From Bacteriovoracaceae bacterium UBA2428 (lineage in GTDB: Bacteria > Bdellovibrionota > UBA2428): a DNA stretch of 16,868 nt. Position 1 is the stretch's first letter. Every line of letters starts with the position of its first letter. Made by a program: the position numbers and the translations under genes. The DNA lies in the NCBI GenBank assembly GCA_002343545.1, contig DDRA01000068.1, forward strand, positions 1-16,868, read 5' to 3'. Below, in pieces: positions 12,980 through 16,868 of the stretch. The notes under the pieces were generated by a model, which was not told the DNA's origin, did no database searches, and was given only the letters and a program-made list of their open reading frames with translations.

Positions 12980-14878
12980 ATGGAAGAATCTGCACGATCC
13001 CGACCGAAAACGCCCGCCGAGCTCGTAAGGGAAGCCTTGCTGCGCGCGTCGATCGCGATCGGAATCGTCATCCTCGTCATTTCCGCCATCGGTTACCGCG
13101 TCGGCAGCGAGGTCACCCAATCCTCTTACCGCGAAACCTTGAGCGTCTACATCGCCGAACGCGCGGCGCGCGAACGATCTTTCTTTTCGCGCGCCGAGAT
13201 CCAGCTCGAAGTCCTTCGCGAGAAATTCCTCGAGAATTACGACGCTCGCGTCGACGACGCCCATTGGCGACGTATCGCGCACCGGACCAAAGAAGGCGCT
13301 TGGCGGCCGCCGTTAGATTTCGATGCGAAATCGCGCTCGGGAGTTTTCGTCGCTTCGTTCGCCAAACTGACGCCGGAACTTCGGGCGAAGGTCTCGACCG
13401 CCGAGAGGGTCACGAGCCAACTCGGACCCCTCCTGCTGAACCCTTTCGCGAACGCCTATATTTCCTTCGCCGAGGGCGCGACCGTCGGCTTCTGGCCGAT
13501 CGTCCCGCACTGGACGCAGACGATTCCGCACGACCATGATCTCGCCCGGGACCCCTACTTCGCCGCCGCGAGTCCCGCGAATAATCCTCAACGCAAGCTC
13601 GTCTGGACGGGAGCTTACAAGGATCCCGGCGTTCAACGCTGGATGCTTTCCGCCCTCCTTCCCATCTACGACGCGAAGGATCTTTTCGTCGGAGTGATCG
13701 GGCAGGATTTCTACCTGACGGATATGCTTCAGCGCATCGTCACCGAGAGTTTGCCCGGGGCTTACAACGTGCTGGTCCGTTCCGACGGCGAGATCCTCGC
13801 CCACCCCGGCTTCGGCGAGGATCCCGATGCCACGACGGGTCCGCTCGTGGTTCGGGCGGCGGACCACGAAGAAGTCGCCGAAGCGCTGGCCGCCATCCTG
13901 AAGGACGGCAGGCCCCAGGGGACCGTGGCTTTGAGCGATTCGCAGGCCGTCGGCGGCTTTGCGCGTCTCGATGAGGTCGGCGCCTACGTCGTTACCGTGA
14001 TTCCGGCGAAGCAGATCGCTCGCCACGCTCAGCCCCAAGCTTGGATCGTCCTCATTTTCGGGATCCTCAGCTTGATCGTCGAACTCTGGATTCTTCGCCG
14101 ACTCATGCTGCCGCTGGCCAAGCTCGTCGACCAACGAACGGAAGAGCTCCGATCGGCCAAGGCCAAAGGACTCGAAGCGGGTCGGCTCGCGACGGTCGGC
14201 GTCGTCGCGGAAGGGTTGGCCCACGACATCATCCCGCCCCTCTCCGATCTTCGGAGCGAGACGGACCGCATCGATGCCCGACTGGCGGCTCCCCAGTCCT
14301 CGATCGACGTCACGGGACTGCGGGACGCGCTTCGCCGCAACCAAGATTCGCTCGATCGTCTTTCGAAGGTCGTTGGCGGCTTTCAGAATTTTTCGCGACC
14401 CTCGACCGAGGCGCCGCTCGAGTTCGTCGCGGTGAAGGACATCGTGCGGGAAACGCTGGATCTCTGCCGAACTCGCTTCGAGAAATCCGGCGTCTTGCTC
14501 GAATACCCCACGCTTTCGAACCTCGATCTTTCGATTCGCTGCCGTCGTAGCCAACTGACGCAGGCCCTCGTGAACCTGCTCAACAACGGACTCGATGCCG
14601 TCGCCAACACAACGGATCCGTGGGTACTCCTCGAGGTCGAAGAGAGCGTGAATCGCGTTTATTTCAAGGTCATCGATAGCGGGCTCGGCGTGGCGCAAGA
14701 AATCCGGGCGAGCATCTTCGAGCCTTTCTTCACGACGAAAAATCGGCAAGGCACGGGTCTAGGGCTCGCGATCGCCCGTAATCTCGTCGAGTCCCAAGGC
14801 GGGCAAGTCTGGCTGAACGAAAACTCGCCGAACACCTGCTTCGTGATCGAAATTCCGAAGGTCGAGACCACGGCCTAA
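12980..14878 (+). CDS. Membrane sensor histidine kinase with extracytoplasmic Cache-type domain
   Basis: From ATG 12980 this is a 632-residue protein. Transmembrane helices lie at about 23-42 and 354-373. The part between them (about 45-350) looks like a dCache sensor: [39 protein letters not shown] and [14 protein letters not shown]. The kinase core follows: phospho-accepting His415 in [13 protein letters not shown] box [11 protein letters not shown] (531-541), G1 DSGLGV, F box FEPFFTTK and G2 GTGLGLAIA (591-599). It should autophosphorylate after sensing a small periplasmic ligand. No response regulator is adjacent, so it is an orphan in this window. A longer TTG start at 12953 has AGGAAAG upstream and cannot be excluded; it adds nine residues. 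Its stop TAA overlaps the stop codon of the convergent M24 gene. Confidence 0.92.
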   Translation: MEESARSRPKTPAELVREALLRASIAIGIVILVISAIGYRVGSEVTQSSYRETLSVYIAERAARERSFFSRAEIQLEVLREKFLENYDARVDDAHWRRIAHRTKEGAWRPPLDFDAKSRSGVFVASFAKLTPELRAKVSTAERVTSQLGPLLLNPFANAYISFAEGATVGFWPIVPHWTQTIPHDHDLARDPYFAAASPANNPQRKLVWTGAYKDPGVQRWMLSALLPIYDAKDLFVGVIGQDFYLTDMLQRIVTESLPGAYNVLVRSDGEILAHPGFGEDPDATTGPLVVRAADHEEVAEALAAILKDGRPQGTVALSDSQAVGGFARLDEVGAYVVTVIPAKQIARHAQPQAWIVLIFGILSLIVELWILRRLMLPLAKLVDQRTEELRSAKAKGLEAGRLATVGVVAEGLAHDIIPPLSDLRSETDRIDARLAAPQSSIDVTGLRDALRRNQDSLDRLSKVVGGFQNFSRPSTEAPLEFVAVKDIVRETLDLCRTRFEKSGVLLEYPTLSNLDLSIRCRRSQLTQALVNLLNNGLDAVANTTDPWVLLEVEESVNRVYFKVIDSGLGVAQEIRASIFEPFFTTKNRQGTGLGLAIARNLVESQGGQVWLNENSPNTCFVIEIPKVETTA

Positions 14879-15564
14879 GCGCGTTCGAGCAGGTCCTCGA
14901 AGAAAGCGCCGAATTCTCCCGACTCGTGCCGCACGAGGATCTCCAAGATCCACAGTCCCGACGTCGGTACCTCCGTAAAGTCGAGCAGCTTTCCCTTGTG
15001 ATGAAGCGCGTGCGGAAAATCCCCGACGCGGTGACCGCTCATCCGGGTGTCGAGCCCGAAACCCGGGAAGCGCTTCACGTAGTTCGCCGCGAACTCGTAA
15101 AGGCGAACACCATCCAGCCCGTCGCGAAGCCACGCTTCCGCCGTCGCCCGAAAGACCGCTTCGGCCACGCCACCGGCCTCGCGCATGGGCGCCGGGGGCG
15201 ACCCCACGACGAAAGTACGACCGTAGTCCCCTTCGAAGCCCCCGAAGACGGGGCCGATGTCGACGAAAAAAATGTCGTCTTCCCGCAGCGTGACGTCGGG
15301 ATCGGAGATCTCCCGAAAACTCTTCGTGGTGTTCCGCCCAAAGCGGAGTTTCTGGGGATGCCAGAAATTCTCGGCGCCCGCGCGCTCGAGGTGTTCCTTG
15401 AGCATCCGATGCCCATCTTCTTCGCGGCAGCCGGGTTTCAGGGATCGCGCGAACGCTTCGACGGCCTCGCGCGTAAGGGCTTGCGCGCGTCGGTGCCCCT
15501 CTTTCGTGTAAAGCGGCCCGACGCCTTCCGGACGCGGGGTTCCTAGTGAACCGCCAGTCCCCAC
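14875..15564 (-). CDS. M24 family metallopeptidase (Xaa-Pro aminopeptidase-like)
   Basis: From GTG 15564 this is 229 residues, a single pita-bread domain without the extra N-terminal domain of large aminopeptidases P. The five metal ligands are all present: Asp102 (FFVDIGPVF), Asp113 (EGDYGRTF), His178 (SGHRVGDFPH), Glu208 (WILEILV) and Glu223 (GAFFEDLL). It probably removes an N-terminal residue from peptides, or acts as a creatinase-like hydrolase; the Gly-His-Arg-Val-Gly around His178 differs from the classic GHGIG. GTG 15564 is preceded by GGAGGG at a spacing of 3; a longer TTG start at 15618 would lie deep in lepB and is less likely. The 5' end overlaps the lepB 3' end by 22 bases, so the two are co-transcribed and probably coupled. 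Confidence 0.82.
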   Translation of the reverse strand: MGTGGSLGTPRPEGVGPLYTKEGHRRAQALTREAVEAFARSLKPGCREEDGHRMLKEHLERAGAENFWHPQKLRFGRNTTKSFREISDPDVTLREDDIFFVDIGPVFGGFEGDYGRTFVVGSPPAPMREAGGVAEAVFRATAEAWLRDGLDGVRLYEFAANYVKRFPGFGLDTRMSGHRVGDFPHALHHKGKLLDFTEVPTSGLWILEILVRHESGEFGAFFEDLLERA

Positions 15565-16121
15565 CGGCCCTCCGACTTGGGCGTCAGTCCCTCGAAGCGG
15601 ATGTTCAAGGCCACCCAATGGACCTTACCTAAAATCGCGGCCGATGAAACGAAGCCCCACACCCGACTATCCGCGCTGTTCATGCGGTTGTCGCCCATCA
15701 CGAAGTACTTCTCGTCCTCGACGACGAACTCGCCGTCACCGAGCGTCGGCCCTTTCACGGCGGGCCAGCTACGCACTTCGCCGTTCACGAAAAGTTGTCC
15801 TTCGCGGATCGAGACGCGATCGCCGGGCACCGCGACGATCCGCTTCACGAAAGTCGTCGAAGGATCGACCGGGTACTCGAACACGATGATGTCGCCGGCC
15901 GCGGGCTTCGAGAGATCGAAGAGCGTCACGTTCGTGAACGGAAAGCGAACGCGGTACTGGCTTTTCGAAACCACGATGCGGTCACCCACGAGCAGGGTCG
16001 GCAGCATCGATTCGGAGGGAACGTGGTACCAGTCGAGCGCCAAAGATCGGAAAACGAGGAGCCCCAAAAGGGCCAGCAAAAATTTCCATTCCTTGGAGAA
16101 CCATTCCTTGAGCTTATCCAT
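15543..16121 (-). CDS. lepB: Signal peptidase I
   Basis: This 192-residue protein has one N-terminal membrane helix (FLLALLGLLVFRSLAL, 14-29), then the S26A boxes: nucleophile Ser38 in VPSESMLPTLLVGD, general base Lys93 in FVKRIVAVPGD, and box E GDNRMNSADSRVWGFV (143-158). All catalytic residues are intact. It removes signal peptides from exported proteins at the outer face of the inner membrane, including, presumably, the exported proteins in this window. It is shorter than E. coli LepB, which has two helices and a larger insertion; single-helix forms are common. ATG 16121 has no strong Shine-Dalgarno. The gene is divergent from hsp20 and its end overlaps the M24 gene. Confidence 0.95.
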   Translation of the reverse strand: MDKLKEWFSKEWKFLLALLGLLVFRSLALDWYHVPSESMLPTLLVGDRIVVSKSQYRVRFPFTNVTLFDLSKPAAGDIIVFEYPVDPSTTFVKRIVAVPGDRVSIREGQLFVNGEVRSWPAVKGPTLGDGEFVVEDEKYFVMGDNRMNSADSRVWGFVSSAAILGKVHWVALNIRFEGLTPKSEGRWGLAVH

Positions 16122-16214
16122 CGAGGTTGAACACTAGGGGTCCCTCCTTGACTTTTCAAACGCCGCTCCCAGGTTTTTATCTGTAGAGACCACAAGCCTA
16201 TTTAAGGAGGTGCT
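16122..16214 (+). promoter_or_regulatory. hsp20 leader with perfect Shine-Dalgarno and a possible heat-shock promoter
   Basis: AAGGAGGT (16204-16211) is an exact match to the anti-Shine-Dalgarno, 3 bases before ATG 16215. Upstream, CTTGACT (16147-16153) and CCCAGGTT (16168-16175) are 14 bases apart and loosely resemble the sigma-32 pattern (CTTGAAA and CCCCATNT); the second box is a weak match. I did not find the CIRCE repeat. The same region must hold the lepB promoter on the minus strand. Confidence 0.35.
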
Positions 16215-16649
16215 ATGTCGAACTCTCTCGAATTCTGGGGCGGCCTGTCGCCGTTCCGCGCCCAAAGTCCGCTCGGTCGTCTCGTCGACGATTTCTTCGT
16301 TGCGTCCGATCAGGCCGCGCCGGCGCGCTTCGCGCCCTTGGCCGACGTCAAAGAGAACAAAGAAGCTTTCTTGCTTAGCTTCGACGTTCCGGGACTCAGC
16401 AAAGATGCGATCAAGATCCATCTCGAAGACGACACCTTGACGGTGTCGGGCGAAAGAAATCTCGCCAAGAAAGAAGACGAAACCAAGGTTCACGTCGCTG
16501 AAGTCGCTTACGGAACCTTCTCCCGCGCTTTCCGCTTCCCGACCGCGGTCGACGCGGAACGAACCGAAGCCTCGTACGAAAACGGCGTCCTCACGGTTAA
16601 GGTCGCGAAAGCCGCGACCGTTCAGCCTCGCCAGATCTCGGTCCGTTAG
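16215..16649 (+). CDS. Small heat-shock protein, Hsp20/alpha-crystallin family
   Basis: This 144-residue protein is a typical bacterial small heat-shock protein. After a short N-terminal arm (1-40, LEFWGGLSPF and PLGRLVDDFF) comes the alpha-crystallin domain (about 42-132): ADVKENKEAFLLSFDVPGLS, IKIHLEDDTLTVSGER, and the ENGVLTVKV signature at 122-130. The C-terminal tail has the I-x-V oligomerisation motif (ISV, 141-143). It holds unfolding proteins in a refoldable state in the cytoplasm, without ATP. The very strong ribosome-binding site implies high output when transcribed. A stable hairpin follows the stop, so it is probably a single-gene unit. Confidence 0.95.
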   Translation: MSNSLEFWGGLSPFRAQSPLGRLVDDFFVASDQAAPARFAPLADVKENKEAFLLSFDVPGLSKDAIKIHLEDDTLTVSGERNLAKKEDETKVHVAEVAYGTFSRAFRFPTAVDAERTEASYENGVLTVKVAKAATVQPRQISVR

Positions 16650-16659
16650 TCCCTTCCCC

Positions 16660-16698
16660 GCGTCCCGCTCCAAACCCTTGGGGCGGGACGCCCCCTTT
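16660..16698 (+). terminator. Probable terminator of hsp20
   Basis: GCGTCCCGCTCCAA (16660-16673) pairs with TTGGGGCGGGACGC (16678-16691) in a 14-bp stem with one G-T wobble and the loop ACCC. It begins 10 bases after the hsp20 stop. The stem is followed by CCCC and only three T, so it is a strong hairpin with a weak U tract. Confidence 0.65.
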
Positions 16699-16699
16699 C

Positions 16700-16828
16700 G
16701 CGCATTCTCAGCATCCATTCACCCCGTGTTTCATGCGCAATTCAACTATATACCGAACTATTACCCATATTTATCCGTATTTCTAATACGTCTTTGGCAA
16801 TTCCGTTAAAACGGCGTTCGGAGGTTTT
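16700..16828 (+). promoter_or_regulatory. AT-rich promoter region with two perfect dyads before the last gene
   Basis: This stretch is clearly richer in A and T than the rest of the window. It contains the dyad CGTATT (16776-16781) / AATACG (16785-16790) with a 3-base centre, and CCGTT (16803-16807) / AACGG (16810-16814) with centre AA. TAATAC (16784-16789) lies 17 bases after TTACCC (16761-16766), a weak sigma-70-like pair. GGAGG (16820-16824) is the ribosome-binding site of the gene at 16829. A promoter with an operator over it is likely but not proven. Confidence 0.45.
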
Positions 16829-16868
16829 ATGGTCAAGCAAAGCCGAATTTTCGTGATGCTCCTGGGCT
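16829..16868 (+). CDS. Start of an unidentified gene (partial, runs off the window)
   Basis: Only 13 codons are present: MVKQSRIFVMLLG. The ATG lies 4 bases after GGAGG and behind an AT-rich promoter-like region. The basic start followed by a hydrophobic run looks like the beginning of a signal peptide or membrane helix. Nothing more can be said. Confidence 0.55.
   Translation, partial: MVKQSRIFVMLLG

Noticed and set aside
13313..14749. A 478-codon open frame antisense to the histidine kinase
   Set aside because: It mirrors a gene with every kinase motif. Its product is charged, Arg/Glu/Asp-rich and has no recognisable domain, as expected from the antisense of GC-rich coding DNA.
15565..15618. 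TTG 15618 as the start of the M24 gene
   Set aside because: It would place 76 bases inside lepB and has a weaker ribosome-binding site than GTG 15564. It is not fully excluded.
1..16868. Mobile elements, CRISPR arrays, tRNA or rRNA genes, toxin-antitoxin or defence systems
   Set aside because: I looked for transposase and integrase motifs, regularly spaced repeats, cloverleaf signals and small paired genes and saw none. The gene content reads as ordinary chromosome.

Overview
The window is GC-rich, densely coding chromosomal DNA from a Gram-negative bacterium. The envelope gene set shows this: a lipobox lipoprotein, a predicted outer-membrane beta-barrel ending in Phe, a YceI-like periplasmic protein, a MepA murein endopeptidase, an LD-carboxypeptidase and signal peptidase I. 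The mix, including a Bcp peroxiredoxin with a histone H1-like tail, reminds me of Bdellovibrionota or other former Deltaproteobacteria. That placement is an inference from gene style, not a search result. I see no rRNA, tRNA, CRISPR array, insertion sequence or phage gene, and base composition looks even except for a short AT-rich stretch near the right end.

Layout. (1) 1-417, minus: 5' part of a lipoprotein of the metallophosphoesterase/5'-nucleotidase type. (2) 447-3194, plus: probable operon of an RlmI-like rRNA methyltransferase, a 2Fe-2S ferredoxin, a peroxiredoxin with a Lys/Ala-rich tail, and a small membrane protein with two CxxC pairs. (3) 3207-4265, minus: App1-like HAD phosphatase, divergent from a beta-barrel protein (4295-4906). 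(4) 4970-6893, plus: LD-carboxypeptidase, then an MBL-fold hydrolase. (5) 6961-9160, plus: tight four-gene operon of an exported protein of unknown function, a thioredoxin with a WCGSC site, an 85-residue unknown, and a 2OG-Fe(II) oxygenase-like protein with an extra C-terminal domain. The first ribosome-binding site lies inside a perfect 9-bp hairpin. (6) 9162-9922, minus: yceI-like gene with its own terminator, divergent from mepA (10059-11030). (7) 11141-12031, plus: HDOD protein, convergent with a LysR-type regulator (12039-12914). (8) 12980-14878, plus: membrane dCache-type histidine kinase, divergent from the LysR gene. (9) 14875-16121, minus: lepB overlapping an M24 metallopeptidase gene. 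(10) 16215-16649, plus: Hsp20 chaperone with a perfect Shine-Dalgarno and a downstream hairpin, then a dyad-containing AT-rich region leading into a new gene at 16829 that runs off the window.

The themes are envelope maintenance (MepA, LD-carboxypeptidase, LepB, YceI, lipoprotein, barrel) and redox or stress protection (ferredoxin, peroxiredoxin, thioredoxin, Hsp20). I found no clear new multi-gene defence or metabolic system. The points most worth a second look are the peroxiredoxin with the DNA-binding-like tail, the SD-sequestering hairpin at 6934-6955 and its poorly characterised operon, and the oxygenase fusion.
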